64,000 nt of DNA from Streptomycetaceae bacterium. GTDB lineage: Bacteria > Actinomycetota > Actinomycetes > Streptomycetales > Streptomycetaceae. The DNA lies in assembly GCA_019243445.1 (NCBI GenBank), contig JAFAUH010000359.1, positions 1 to 64,000 of the forward strand. Reading direction: 5' to 3'. Below, piece by piece: positions 20,201 through 28,666 of this stretch (positions are counted from its first letter, which is position 1; each line of letters starts with the position of its first letter). The position numbers and the translations under genes are program-made. The notes under the pieces are model-generated. The model was not told the DNA's origin. It worked only from the letters and a program-made list of their open reading frames with translations, and did not search any database.

Positions 20201-21496
20201 GCGACCACCAGCGCCCTGAGCGACGCCATCCGCCGCACCGGCCAGGCCGAAGGCCGCGAACAGCAGATCAAGGACGACCAGGCGGAGCAACAGCACCGCC
20301 GTGACGGAGCCGTCGCCGCCTTCCGCCGCTTCACCGCCACCGGGCTGCTCACCGTCGCCCTGCCCAAGCTGGACGTACCCGATCCCGAAGAGGAGTGGGC
20401 CACCGACCCCGCAGTACGCCTCGCCCGCCGGGCCGAGGCCGAGCTCACCGACACCGACGACAGCGACACGGCATGGAGGCGGGTCCAAGACGACATCACC
20501 CGCCGCTTCTCCGAACTCGCCGAAGCCCTCACCCGCCACGGCCACCAGGCCCACGCCGAGCTGCGCGAGGACCGCTACGTTGTCACTGTCGTCTACACCG
20601 GCCGCGACCGCACTCCCGGCGAACTCGCCGCCCTGCTCGCCGAGGAGATCGACCGCCGCGAGGTGGAACTGACCGCCCGCGAACAGCAGGTGCTCGAAGA
20701 ACACCTGGTCGGCGACGTCGCCGGACGCCTGCAGGAGCTGATCGCCGAGGCTGAGACCCAAGTCGGCTGGATGAACGACGAACTCGCCGAACGCCCCACC
20801 TCCACCGGCATGCGGCTGCGGCTGCGCTGGGACCCCGACCCGCAGGGCCCGGAAGGACTGGCACAGGCCCGCGCCCGACTGCTGCGCCAGAACGCCGAAT
20901 TGTGGTCGGCCGCCGACCGCAAGGCCGTCAGCGACTTCCTGCAACGTCAGATCGAACGCGAACGCACCGACGACCCTCAGGGCACCTGGAGCGACCACCT
21001 CAGCCGCGCACTGGACTACCGCGCCTGGCACTGCTTCGCCATTGAGCGCTACCAGGACGGTCGTTGGCGTTCGGCGACCGGACCGGCCTCCGGCGGCGAG
21101 CGCGTGCTGACAGTCTCCCTGCCGCTGTTCGCCGCCGCCTCCGCGCACTACCGTTCAGCACACCCGCACGCACCCCGCCTGGTGCTGCTGGATGAGGCGT
21201 TCGCCGGAGTCGACGACGATGCTCGCGCCAAGTGCCTTGGTCTGCTCGCCCAATTCGACTTGGACGTTGCCATGACCTCCGAACGCGAGTGGGGCTTCTA
21301 CGCCACCGTCCCCGGCATCGCCACCCACCAACTTGTCCGCCGAGATGGCATCGACGCTGTCCATGTGAGCGTATGGGAGTGGGACGGAGCTGTACCGCGC
21401 CAGATCACCCGCCCACCCGCACGTCTCACCCCGCCCGCACCCGGTACGCCGCCCACGCCCGCCCCCGAAGCACAGCTTGACGAAATCCTGTTCTGA
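17240..21496 (+). CDS. jetC: Wadjet JetC (TIGR02680), SMC/MukB-like ATPase
   Basis: This 1418-residue protein starts at a GTG overlapping the jetB stop (GTGA). Walker A is GNNGTGKS at 71-78. Very long Ala/Arg/Glu-rich coiled coils occupy about 270-560 and 780-1130, with a non-coiled hinge-like block between them (about 600-760). The ABC signature SGGER lies near 1283 and Walker B LVLLDEAFAGVDD near 1313. It is the loop-extruding motor of the anti-plasmid complex: ATP-driven extrusion senses small circular DNA and presents it to JetD for cutting. Head motifs and both coils are intact, so the system looks functional. Confidence 0.93.
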   Translation: MSEAQQRAESRTAQAAGADDRRATRAETEAAGKLPHPLTERWQPLRVGLVDLFHYDAQEFWFRDGRLLWRGNNGTGKSKVLALTLPFLFDGEISPHRVEPDGDPHKRMEWNLLLGGKYEERLGYTWIEFGRLDGNGTARFLTAGIALKAAAGRGIADRWFFTTDRRIGEELFLLSRGGNALTRDRLTEAIGERGHVVRTAEQYRRLLDEHLFHLGVDRYAALVDLLIQLRQPQLSKRPDEKVLSKALSDALAPLDHGLLADVAAGFHDLEQQRAELASLRDSRTHVGRFLDRYVRYAATAARRQARELRGAQSSYEEMGRRLGAVRQELEASRAEHDAAQARLGEIEAEQHELQTVREQLTERPELRDLDRAERETEAAGRRQRQAAERAEAAEAEHDRRAARLDEARRQAESGRQALDAALTAAEGSAADAGITAAHERAAAPLRPLTEPADLADPAAVDTADNEDVTLSGARRALATAADDRESAVGQLQELIGQAAHAAAEEAAARRRLAEREADRDVAADAVADAELTVAAEGERLVERWRQYAADTDAFTVPQPDETGLAEWTATLDGPDPALAAAREVAAAAQSALAAQQADARTALTAAREAVRGLEEEQTALRAGVVRGPAPAHTRAEGIRDGRPGTPLWRAVDFAEHIPADQRAALEAALEAAGLLDAWLTPDGALLTPGTHDTVALPGAPAPRSLAEVLRPALDHDDEQAARLDDQAVTAVLTAVELADTAPADGHPACVGLDGSFRLGTLHGHWAKPAAEYLGAGAREEARRRRLAELDTELDQARQAVTTAEAAAQQAGQALRELTRQANAHPSDQPLRDAHAASAAARADLARRATEVDRARPIVERAVQAALAAARIRDESAADLGLPTHEARLAAVRAALGRYRTACADLLAATRRHIDLLRTAASWATEAAAARIALEETAQARQEADTEHREARARLNTLRESVGDTVEELKKKLAETRAALERLSGERKATTSALSDAIRRTGQAEGREQQIKDDQAEQQHRRDGAVAAFRRFTATGLLTVALPKLDVPDPEEEWATDPAVRLARRAEAELTDTDDSDTAWRRVQDDITRRFSELAEALTRHGHQAHAELREDRYVVTVVYTGRDRTPGELAALLAEEIDRREVELTAREQQVLEEHLVGDVAGRLQELIAEAETQVGWMNDELAERPTSTGMRLRLRWDPDPQGPEGLAQARARLLRQNAELWSAADRKAVSDFLQRQIERERTDDPQGTWSDHLSRALDYRAWHCFAIERYQDGRWRSATGPASGGERVLTVSLPLFAAASAHYRSAHPHAPRLVLLDEAFAGVDDDARAKCLGLLAQFDLDVAMTSEREWGFYATVPGIATHQLVRRDGIDAVHVSVWEWDGAVPRQITRPPARLTPPAPGTPPTPAPEAQLDEILF

Positions 21497-21497
21497 G

Positions 21498-22757
21498 ATG
21501 CGCAGCTACGTCCCCCTCGACGCCGACCGGATCCGCCGCACCCTCGGCGGCGAGGACCTGGCCTGGCTGGTGGAGCGGCTGAGCCGCCGCATCCAGCAGG
21601 GCAGACCGCTCACCGGAACCGTCTCCCTCTCCCGCCCCACCCCCGGGCAGCGCCGCGCGGTCGAAGGGCTGTTGGGGCGCCCGCCGGGCCGAGGCAGCGC
21701 TCTGACGGTACGGCTGGAGGAACTCGACGAGGAGCTCCAGGACGCCGAACTCGCCCCCGACCTGCGCGCCGCCGTGGAAGTCCTCACCGGACCGCTGCGC
21801 GACCTCGCTGACGAGCGCGCGAGCGAACAGCGGCGCAAGGACGCCTGCCTGGACGCCCTGCGCTCGGGCTCCCACGCGGGCACCGACTGGTACGAGAACT
21901 GGGTCGAGGCACTGACCGCGGACGGCACCCTCACCCGACTCGCCCGCCGCGGCGACCACCACCTAGCCGGCCAGGCCGCAGCCGTGCTCGGCCGACTGCC
22001 CGCCGACGGCCTGCTCCCGCTGCCCGTTCTGGCCGAACGCGCAGTCGGTGACACCAAAGCACTCAGCGGCACCCCGCTCGCCCGCCTTGTGCTGCGTGCC
22101 CTGGCGGCGCGGGCCGGGCGGGCCACCCCGCCGCGCGGCCGGATCGCCGAGCGTGAGGTGTGGGAGAGCGCCGGGGTCGTCGTCGACGACCTGGCCAGCC
22201 AGGTCCTGGTGCTGGGCGTCACCGCCCGCGAGGACCACATCATCGCCGACTGGCTGCGCGACGCCTCCGAGTTCGGCATCCCCTTCCGCCTCACCCTGCA
22301 CCAGCTCACCGCCGACCCGGTCACCGTGAAGACGCCCGAGCTGTACGTGTGCGAGAATCCCGCGGTGCTGCGCACCGCCGCTTCCGAACTCGGCGGGGAC
22401 AGCGCCCCATTGGTGTGCACCGAGGGCATTGCGTCCGCGGCCTGTCTGCGCCTGCTGGAGGCCGCCGCCCGCGCGGGCACCCGCCTGCACTGGCGCGGCG
22501 ACTTCGACTGGACCGGCGTACGCACCACCGCGGACGCCCTCACCCGCTTCGGCGCCAGCCCTTGGCGGATGTCCGCCGACGACTACCTCACCGCCCTCGC
22601 TGCCGGTGACGCCGAACCTCTGCGCGGGACACCGGCGCCCACCCCCTGGGATCCCGTCCTGGCTGACCACCTGACGGCATCCGGCCAGGCCGTCATGGAA
22701 GAACGCCTGCTGCCCGCGCTGCTGGAGGACCTGGAGCGCGGCCCGAGCCGCAGCTGA
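21498..22757 (+). CDS. jetD: Wadjet JetD (TIGR02679/DUF2399), Toprim-type nuclease subunit
   Basis: The protein has 419 residues. I chose the ATG at 21498, one base after the jetC stop, over an in-frame TTG at 21477. The N-terminus (ADRIRRTLGGEDLAWLVERLSRRI) and the DUF2399 C-terminal domain are present. The Toprim-like part includes VCENPAVLRTAASELG near 285, EGIASAACLRLLEAA near 309 and RGDFDWTGVRTT near 334, which supply the acidic metal-binding residues expected of the topoisomerase-VI-like nuclease. It should cleave the plasmid DNA held by JetABC. It is the last gene of the operon. Confidence 0.9.
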   Translation: MRSYVPLDADRIRRTLGGEDLAWLVERLSRRIQQGRPLTGTVSLSRPTPGQRRAVEGLLGRPPGRGSALTVRLEELDEELQDAELAPDLRAAVEVLTGPLRDLADERASEQRRKDACLDALRSGSHAGTDWYENWVEALTADGTLTRLARRGDHHLAGQAAAVLGRLPADGLLPLPVLAERAVGDTKALSGTPLARLVLRALAARAGRATPPRGRIAEREVWESAGVVVDDLASQVLVLGVTAREDHIIADWLRDASEFGIPFRLTLHQLTADPVTVKTPELYVCENPAVLRTAASELGGDSAPLVCTEGIASAACLRLLEAAARAGTRLHWRGDFDWTGVRTTADALTRFGASPWRMSADDYLTALAAGDAEPLRGTPAPTPWDPVLADHLTASGQAVMEERLLPALLEDLERGPSRS

Positions 22758-22780
22758 ACATAGGCGGTCCATCATCTAAG

Positions 22781-22795
22781 GTAGATGTAATCTAC
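22781..22795. promoter_or_regulatory. 15-bp perfect palindrome, probable operator
   Basis: GTAGATGTAATCTAC is a perfect palindrome around a central T, flanked by further half sites (ATCTA at 22774, GATCTACC at 22805). It sits in an A+T-rich 75-base gap between jetD and the DUF234 ATPase gene, so it probably overlaps that gene's promoter. The binding protein is unknown. Confidence 0.55.
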
Positions 22796-22832
22796 GTAAT
22801 ATTCGATCTACCATTTCGTCCAGGTGATGCCG

Positions 22833-24266
22833 ATGGAGTTCAAGGGGAGGGCAGCCGACCTCGACCTCTTGGCTCGGCAGCTGGAGACGGTGGCCAACGG
22901 TCAGGGTGCCACGCGAGGGCAGGCCGTGATCATGACGGGGCGGCGCCGGGTGGGGAAGTCCCGCTTGGTGCAGGAGTTTTGTGACAGATCCGGGCTTCCC
23001 TATGTTGTATTCCAGGCGACTCGGGGCCGTAACGCCGTAGCCGAGCGGTCGGATTTCACCGCGACGCTCGCACAATCTGCCCTGCCGGGAAGGGAGTTGA
23101 TGGCCGGGGTTCAGACTTCGGACTGGAATCAGGCACTGCGCTCCCTGGCGGTCGCCGCCCCCGATGACGCTCCGAGTATCGCGGTGATCGACGAGGTGCC
23201 CTGGCTGGTGGAGCAGGACCGGGAATTCGAGGGTGCGCTGCAGACCGTCTGGGACCGCCACCTGTCGGCCAAGCCGATCCTGCTGATCCTGGTCGGCAGT
23301 GACATGTCGGTGATGGAGGCGCTGCAGTCCTATGGCAGTCCATTCTTCGGTCGAGCGGCGAAGATGACCGTCCAGCCGCTGCACCTTGCCGATGTCCAGG
23401 CCATGACCGCGTTGGATGCGGCGGACGCCGTGGACGCGCTGTTGATCACGGGAGGCTTTCCGGAGATCGTCCAGTCATGGCGTCCCGGGATGAGCCGTAC
23501 AGACTTCCTGCAAGAAGCAGTGGCCAACCCGCTGTCGCCGCTGCTGGCGGCGGGAGAGCTGTCGCTGTTGGGTGAGTTTCCTGAGGCGTCGCACGCGCGG
23601 GCGGTGCTGGAGGCGGTCGGCAGCGGCGAGCGGACCTTCACCGCCATCGCCGCGCAAGCCGGGGGCGCCAGTGCGCTGCCTTCGGGCACCCTCTCCCCGC
23701 TGCTCAACACCCTGCTGAACAAACGGGTGCTGGCAGCTGATCTCCCGCTGTCCACCAAGGCGGACAGCAAGAACAAACGCTATCGGATCGCCGACCCGTA
23801 TCTGCGGTTCTGGCTGGCCTTTCTGCAGCGGGGGATTCCGCTCATTGAGCGCGGTCGTGGCGATCTGGCACTGGCGCGCATCGAGCGTTCGTGGACTACC
23901 TGGCGGGGGCGCGCGGTCGAGCCGGTCATCCGTGAGTCGCTGCTGCGGCTACTGCCCGATGAGAGGTGGCCTGAGACGGAGGCGGTCGGCGGATGGTGGA
24001 ATCGGCAGAACAATCCCGAGGTCGACTTGATCGGCGCGGATCGCGAACCCATCGCCGACCGGGTGCATTTCATCGGCTCGGTCAAGTGGCTTCAAGCCCA
24101 GCCCTTCGGCCCGCGTGAATACGAGGCACTGGTCCGCGACAAGCTCGCCGTGCCCGGTGCCGAACCAGCAACCCCGCTCGTCGCCGTGTCCCGCTGCGGA
24201 GTCACCCACGGCCTCCCGTTGGCGGCGCACTGGGGCCCCGAGGACCTGCTCCGGGCCTGGCGGTAG
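22833..24266 (+). CDS. AAA/archaeal-type ATPase with C-terminal DUF234 domain
   Basis: The protein has 477 residues from the ATG at 22833, with AGGTG 6 bases upstream; in-frame GTG 22824 and ATG 22827 are alternatives. Walker A is TGRRRVGKSRLVQEF near 37, Walker B AVIDEVPWLVE near 118, and the sensor region LILVGSDMSVME near 150. A winged-helix segment follows (SGTLSPLLNTLLNKRVL). The C-terminal DUF234-type domain has YRIADPYLRFWLAF, the E-x-x-IRESLL helix, and GGWWNRQNNPEVDLIG, a PD-(D/E)xK-like pattern. Such proteins are widespread in archaea and bacteria; their role is unsettled, perhaps mobile-element or defence related. It follows the Wadjet operon but has its own operator. Its stop codon abuts that of the convergent gene. 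Confidence 0.85.
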   Translation: MEFKGRAADLDLLARQLETVANGQGATRGQAVIMTGRRRVGKSRLVQEFCDRSGLPYVVFQATRGRNAVAERSDFTATLAQSALPGRELMAGVQTSDWNQALRSLAVAAPDDAPSIAVIDEVPWLVEQDREFEGALQTVWDRHLSAKPILLILVGSDMSVMEALQSYGSPFFGRAAKMTVQPLHLADVQAMTALDAADAVDALLITGGFPEIVQSWRPGMSRTDFLQEAVANPLSPLLAAGELSLLGEFPEASHARAVLEAVGSGERTFTAIAAQAGGASALPSGTLSPLLNTLLNKRVLAADLPLSTKADSKNKRYRIADPYLRFWLAFLQRGIPLIERGRGDLALARIERSWTTWRGRAVEPVIRESLLRLLPDERWPETEAVGGWWNRQNNPEVDLIGADREPIADRVHFIGSVKWLQAQPFGPREYEALVRDKLAVPGAEPATPLVAVSRCGVTHGLPLAAHWGPEDLLRAWR

Positions 24267-25316
24267 CTACCGTACAACTGTCTGGATCTCCTGGACGGTC
24301 ATGGGCGTCGTCCTGCCAAACGTGCCGTCGGGCAGGTTGCCGCCGGTCCCGCCGGAGCCTGTCCAGCTGATTTTCCAGGTGAGAGTCACCTTGAGCGGGT
24401 ACGGGCTGCCGCCCGTCGTGGCGTGCGGGTATGTGAGGCCGCATGGCGGGATGTTGTTGCCGTCGGCCGGCTGGTACGGGGTGCCGATGCTGCCGTCCGG
24501 ATTGATCGGGCAGTCTCCGGAGGCCGGGTAGACGGTGGCGTCCGGTGTTCCGGGGTCGATGTGCAGGGCGACGGGGGTCGCGGTGGTGGTGGCCCAGATG
24601 CCGATCGTGGGGACGGAGGCGGTGACGGACATCGGCTTGAGGGTGGTCTTGTCCAGCCAGACCCATGTGTTGAGGTTGACGGTCTGCTTACCGGAAGGGC
24701 TCAGGCTGACCGGGATGGCGGGCACGCGAAGTTGCGCGTATGCAAGGGCCGAGAGTACGCGCGGATTCACCGCGTTCGGTTCCGTCGGCTGCTGTTTCGT
24801 GTCGGCCCAAAACGCGTAGTCGTCCCAGCAGTTGGTGGTATCACCCTTGGCGTTGGGGTCCGAGTTGAACTCGGGAGTCCACCAATATCCCTGACCGGTC
24901 TTGTCAAGGTTCCAGTTCGTGTAGGGGTGGCCGTTCTGGAAGCGGTCGTACATCTGCTTCACGAATGACGGGACGCTGACGTACGGGAGTCGCTGCTTTG
25001 TCCACAGATCCTTGAATTGCGCAGGTGTATAGGTCGGTGCGAACCAGCAGGCAGGAGGAGTCCAGTTGGTGACGGGAGTCACCGGTCCTGTGGAGCTGCC
25101 CTTGCCGTTCTTCGACTGGTCGAAGACGATCGCCCCGACCTGGGCGGAGATCATGCCGTCGTGGGCGTTTCCGGAGGCGGATGTCTGGGGCGGTTGAGGC
25201 TGTGCTGGCAGCTCGTCATCACCTCCCCAGCCGGTGGCATACGCAGCATTCGGCGCAAGAATCATTGCTGCTGCAGTTGCCACGATACTCAGACAGCGTT
25301 TCATCACGACTCGCAC
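24267..25316 (-). CDS. Secreted protein of unknown function
   Basis: The protein has 349 residues. A GTG at 25316 has GGGGAG 7 bases upstream; an ATG at 25304 overlapping the upstream stop is an alternative. A Sec signal peptide (MKRCLSIVATAAAMILAPNAAYA) is followed by a Pro/Gln linker. The mature part is Trp/Tyr-rich (CWFAPTYTPAQF, YWWTPEFNSD, CWDDYAFWAD) with paired cysteines, and ends in a beta-rich domain (CGLTYPHATTGGSPYPLKVTLTWKISW). I do not recognise the family. It overlaps the lipoprotein gene upstream, so the two are co-expressed. The last 288 bases recur, in the same orientation and with no length change, at 32268-32555. Confidence 0.8.
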   Translation of the reverse strand: MRVVMKRCLSIVATAAAMILAPNAAYATGWGGDDELPAQPQPPQTSASGNAHDGMISAQVGAIVFDQSKNGKGSSTGPVTPVTNWTPPACWFAPTYTPAQFKDLWTKQRLPYVSVPSFVKQMYDRFQNGHPYTNWNLDKTGQGYWWTPEFNSDPNAKGDTTNCWDDYAFWADTKQQPTEPNAVNPRVLSALAYAQLRVPAIPVSLSPSGKQTVNLNTWVWLDKTTLKPMSVTASVPTIGIWATTTATPVALHIDPGTPDATVYPASGDCPINPDGSIGTPYQPADGNNIPPCGLTYPHATTGGSPYPLKVTLTWKISWTGSGGTGGNLPDGTFGRTTPMTVQEIQTVVR

Positions 25317-25939
25317 TGTGTAGCTCCCCGTTGCGTGTTAACGAAGGCCGTCTGCCAGACACCTGCGGCATTTTGCTTGAGCCCCGTGATGTGCCAGACA
25401 TAGGAATTCTTGTCGACCGGCGTCGTCATGACTTTACCTGTTTTGCGCACTTTGGTGAACCATTTGCTCTCGTCAGAGCAGTAGTTGAGCGTCGCGGTGT
25501 CGTTGCGAACCGTGATGTCCGGAGCGTAGTAGCGATCGGTGCCGGTAATCGAGTACCCGTGCTGCACATCCCGCTCAACAGACTGATACGCGGAAGCTTG
25601 GGCGAGCGGTGCTGAGTAGTAGAGGAGTGCGGGCAAGCGCGGGTTCCCTTCAGCCTTAGCCTCGTCCAGAGCCATGACGCGTTGCGCCGCGTCCGACCAG
25701 ATCGCGTCCTTTGTCGGGTCTCCCGTGGACGTGTCCTCGAATACGTCGTGGACATCGGCCGGCAGTGTGATCTTCGGGCGGTGGGCCGCGTCTGCCACTG
25801 ACGCGCTCGGCGACGGTGCGGGGCCCGTTTGAGCGCCTTTGATCGTGTCAGACGGCTTCGCGTCATTGCCGCACGCACTGAGCAGCAAGGTGGCCACGCC
25901 CACAAGGACGGTGGCGGTGAGCGTGATCCGGGCACGCAT
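25304..25939 (-). CDS. Putative lipoprotein
   Basis: The protein has 211 residues from the ATG at 25939, with GGGAG 9 bases upstream; a TTG two codons earlier is less likely. The signal peptide ends in a lipobox LLLSAC, with Cys near 22, followed by a Ser/Pro/Ala linker. The rest is a compact domain with FEDTSTGDPTKDAIWSDAAQRVMAL and a C-terminal beta region (VWHITGLKQNAAGVWQTAFV), similar in outline to small NTF2-like secreted domains. It is probably anchored outside the membrane. It is translationally coupled to the secreted protein downstream and may act with it. The function is unknown. Confidence 0.75.
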   Translation of the reverse strand: MRARITLTATVLVGVATLLLSACGNDAKPSDTIKGAQTGPAPSPSASVADAAHRPKITLPADVHDVFEDTSTGDPTKDAIWSDAAQRVMALDEAKAEGNPRLPALLYYSAPLAQASAYQSVERDVQHGYSITGTDRYYAPDITVRNDTATLNYCSDESKWFTKVRKTGKVMTTPVDKNSYVWHITGLKQNAAGVWQTAFVNTQRGATQCES

Positions 25940-26446
25940 GGTCAAAAGCTCCCGTTCGGTCGGCGGGCAGAGCGCAACAGCCCGGTCGACTGACCATGAG
26001 CACGTCCCCCCGTTTCATATGCTATTGATATTATCAACGGATCGGGGGTGCTCCAAGCGGGGTCATCCCATCACGGAGGCCGGACGGGCGCGCGACGACC
26101 GCAGGCAGTCCGTACCCGTTCCGCCTGCGCCACAGTCACCTGGAAGATTAGCCGGACCGGCACCGGCAGAGCCGGCGAGAACCCTCAAACGGGACGTTCG
26201 GGACGACGACGCCGCTGACCGTCCAGGAAGTTCAGACGGCCGTGCGTTGACGGCAACGGCCTGCGCGCGGCGCGCCCACCTCGCCGGAGTTGAGACGGGA
26301 TCGCCACGGGATCGCCAGCGGGTCGTGCTGGGTCATAGCGATCGAGGCTGAAGTGCGCAAGAGTAGCAGCGCGGATTCCTGGGAGAGCAATTTCGGTCTA
26401 ATGTTGGAGGTTGAGGCCAAGCGCGACGGTGGTACGAGGGGATGTA
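25940..26446. other. Intergenic gap with a 13-bp palindrome
   Basis: This 507-base gap separates the lipoprotein gene (leftward) from the WXG-like gene (rightward). It contains the A+T-rich perfect palindrome TTGATATTATCAA at 26025-26037, a likely operator or promoter element about 90 bases upstream of the lipoprotein start. Several overlapping short open frames run through it on both strands, but none has a ribosome site or recognisable composition. I see no gene. Confidence 0.45.
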
Positions 26447-26737
26447 GTGGCGGATCTTGTCCTGTCGGATGCGGCTCTCCAGTCGCTGAAGGGGGTACTT
26501 TCGGGGGCTTTGACGGTTCTTGAGGCGGTGCAGCGGTCGTTGGGCAAGGCGGATCCAGCCGCGGTGGGGGCGGATGCGGTGGTGGATGCGGAGAGTTCCT
26601 ATGCTGCTGGGCGGGCGGCTGATCTGACCGTCGTGGGCGTAGGTATCTTCCTGCTCAAAGACCAGGTCGACAAGGTCGGGCAGCACATGGGTGATACGGA
26701 TCGGCGACTCGGGTCGAGCAGCCCGCACTTCGAGTAG
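26447..26737 (+). CDS. Small WXG100-like protein
   Basis: The protein has 96 residues from a GTG at 26447, with GAGGGG upstream; an alternative start is at 26411. It has two helical halves (LSDAALQSLKGVLSGALTVLEAVQRSL and AADLTVVGVGIFLLKDQVDKVGQHM), the size and helical hairpin shape of WXG100/ESX-type proteins, though no W-x-G is present. Its stop lies 12 bases before the next gene, which carries an N-terminal WXG-type domain, so the two are probably co-translated and may pair. Export by a type VII system is inferred only; no such machinery is in the window. Confidence 0.6.
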   Translation: MADLVLSDAALQSLKGVLSGALTVLEAVQRSLGKADPAAVGADAVVDAESSYAAGRAADLTVVGVGIFLLKDQVDKVGQHMGDTDRRLGSSSPHFE

Positions 26738-26749
26738 GGGGACATCGCT

Positions 26750-28663
26750 GTGTCAGGGAGCTCGTATCCGACTCTGGGGTTCGATCCATGTCCGGGGGAC
26801 CCGGGCGGGGTGGAGCAGTTGGCATCGCAGTGGCAGGACGCGGCGATGCTGATGATCGAGGCGGCGTTGAAGTTGGACCAGACCGACGCGGAGCAGGACA
26901 GCTGGCAGGGGAGGGCTGCGGATGCGTTCCGCTCGGCGTTGAACACGCATCGAACCACGATCGGCAAGCTGCGGGCCTCGTACGAGGACAATGCAGACAC
27001 GCTGAACCGGTGGGCCGGGCAGCTTCGGGGGTTGCAGGAGCTGGCACGGACTCTGGAGCGGCGGGCTTCGCAGGCGGAGGACGAGATACACGCCGGCATC
27101 CTCAAGGAGGCCCACGGGATGCCGCTCTCACCTGCTGACCAGCGGACGCTGGACGGCCACCAGTCCGATTTCGCCAGCGCGCAGCAGCAGGCCGAGCAGC
27201 TTCACCAGGACTATCTCCAGGCTGCCCGACTCATTGCCCACAAGATTGACGGCGCCCTCAATCTGCCCTCTGGCAACCGGGGCTGGTACGGGCAGTCGTT
27301 GGACCAGCAGCAGGAGACCGCCCTGCTGGGGGCCGAGGAGCACCGGAAGGGTGGTGCGGTCCCGGAGGATGAGGAAGAGCGGCTGCTGTGGTGGCAGCAA
27401 CTCCCCGCCCAGATGCAACAGCAGCTCATCCAGCAGGAACCGCAAGACATCGGAAACGCGAACGGACTCCCTGCGCAGGCGAGAAGCGACGCCAACATGA
27501 TCCAGCTCAATCAGGCTCTGCAAGATGCTAAGAGCAGGAATGATAAGGCACGGATAACAGCGTTGCAGCAGATCATGGAAGCGATGACAAACTCTAAAGA
27601 CACTCATCATCGGACTCCGATGTTTCTTCTGGGCTTCAGCCAAGAAGGAAACGGCCGCGCCATCGTGTGCTATGGAAACCCTGACGCTGCAACGAACACT
27701 GCTGTTTATGTTCCTGGTACCGGTACATCGTTGGATGATATGCAAGGTGATATCGGGCGAGCGTGCACGATGTTCGACTCTTCTAATCGAGAGTCACCAG
27801 GTACGACGGCCTCGATGGTATGGCTTGGCTACACTGCTCCGCAGTGGCTCACTGGACCAGCCGAAGGGCGCTATGCGGATATGGGTGCTCCGCAGTTGGC
27901 CGATTTTGTAAACAGTCTTTCCTTGACTCACCAAGGGTCATCGCATGTGACGGTGATTGGCCACAGTTATGGTTCGACGGTGGTGGGAGCGGCGCTGGGG
28001 CATTACGGAATGCACGCCGATGATGCTGTCTTCGTAGGTAGTCCCGGAGTCACGGTGGACCATGCAGCTGACCTGCATATGGATCCTTCTCATGTCTGGG
28101 CGGGACACATGCAGAATGACGTGGTGCCTAGCTCTTCTCTGCCTGCCAGTGCTGATCCGGCTAAGTACCTCGATGACTACTCTGAGCGGTACGGAACGGA
28201 TCCGGTCTCCAGGGAGTTCGGCGGCCGGGCTTTCGCGAGTGGTTATGGGCAAGGCGACCCGGCGAGTTCGCATAGCGACTACTGGAATGCTGGATCGCTC
28301 TCTCTGTCCAACATGACACACATCGTAACGGGGAACTATGAATTCGTCAGTGCGCCATCGAATATGGAACGTGATGGAAACGAGTCGACCAATCCCATTG
28401 GATACATGCTTCAATATCCAGGGTGGGAGATCACAAATGGGGCGCATCATTTTGGTGGAACCTTCGGTGATGAGATGCAGCATGCAGGCCAGGCAATAAG
28501 CCAGACTGGTCACGGTGTCGGTGCCGATATCGGTGCGCTATTCGATGTGGCCACAGGTGACCCTGTCGGTGCTGCCGATCAGGTCGGCGATGCTGAGCAT
28601 GATGAAAGGGGAGTCATCAGCGATACTGGCCATATGTTGACCGATCCTTTTGAGGGAAGCTGA
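26750..28663 (+). CDS. WXG-type N-terminal domain fused to DUF1023 alpha/beta hydrolase
   Basis: The protein has 637 residues from a GTG at 26750, with GGGGGA 7 bases upstream. Residues about 15-120 form a WXG100-like helical hairpin (QDSWQGRAADAFRSAL). A Gln-rich coiled region follows to about 280. The DUF1023 hydrolase domain then carries VYVPGTGTSLDD and the nucleophile motif GHSYGSTVVG near 402, with VFVGSPGV and a conserved His after it. Such proteins are probable secreted esterase/lipase-type effectors of actinobacterial type VII secretion. From about 27.5 kb the gene has visibly lower G+C and looser codon bias than its neighbours, suggesting recent transfer. A small membrane protein follows 3 bases later. 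Confidence 0.8.
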   Translation: MSGSSYPTLGFDPCPGDPGGVEQLASQWQDAAMLMIEAALKLDQTDAEQDSWQGRAADAFRSALNTHRTTIGKLRASYEDNADTLNRWAGQLRGLQELARTLERRASQAEDEIHAGILKEAHGMPLSPADQRTLDGHQSDFASAQQQAEQLHQDYLQAARLIAHKIDGALNLPSGNRGWYGQSLDQQQETALLGAEEHRKGGAVPEDEEERLLWWQQLPAQMQQQLIQQEPQDIGNANGLPAQARSDANMIQLNQALQDAKSRNDKARITALQQIMEAMTNSKDTHHRTPMFLLGFSQEGNGRAIVCYGNPDAATNTAVYVPGTGTSLDDMQGDIGRACTMFDSSNRESPGTTASMVWLGYTAPQWLTGPAEGRYADMGAPQLADFVNSLSLTHQGSSHVTVIGHSYGSTVVGAALGHYGMHADDAVFVGSPGVTVDHAADLHMDPSHVWAGHMQNDVVPSSSLPASADPAKYLDDYSERYGTDPVSREFGGRAFASGYGQGDPASSHSDYWNAGSLSLSNMTHIVTGNYEFVSAPSNMERDGNESTNPIGYMLQYPGWEITNGAHHFGGTFGDEMQHAGQAISQTGHGVGADIGALFDVATGDPVGAADQVGDAEHDERGVISDTGHMLTDPFEGS

Positions 28664-28666
28664 TAA

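Noticed and set aside
25839-26351. 170-codon plus-strand open frame in the gap after the lipoprotein gene
   Set aside because: It begins inside the lipoprotein gene on the opposite strand, has Arg/Pro-rich chance composition and no ribosome site.
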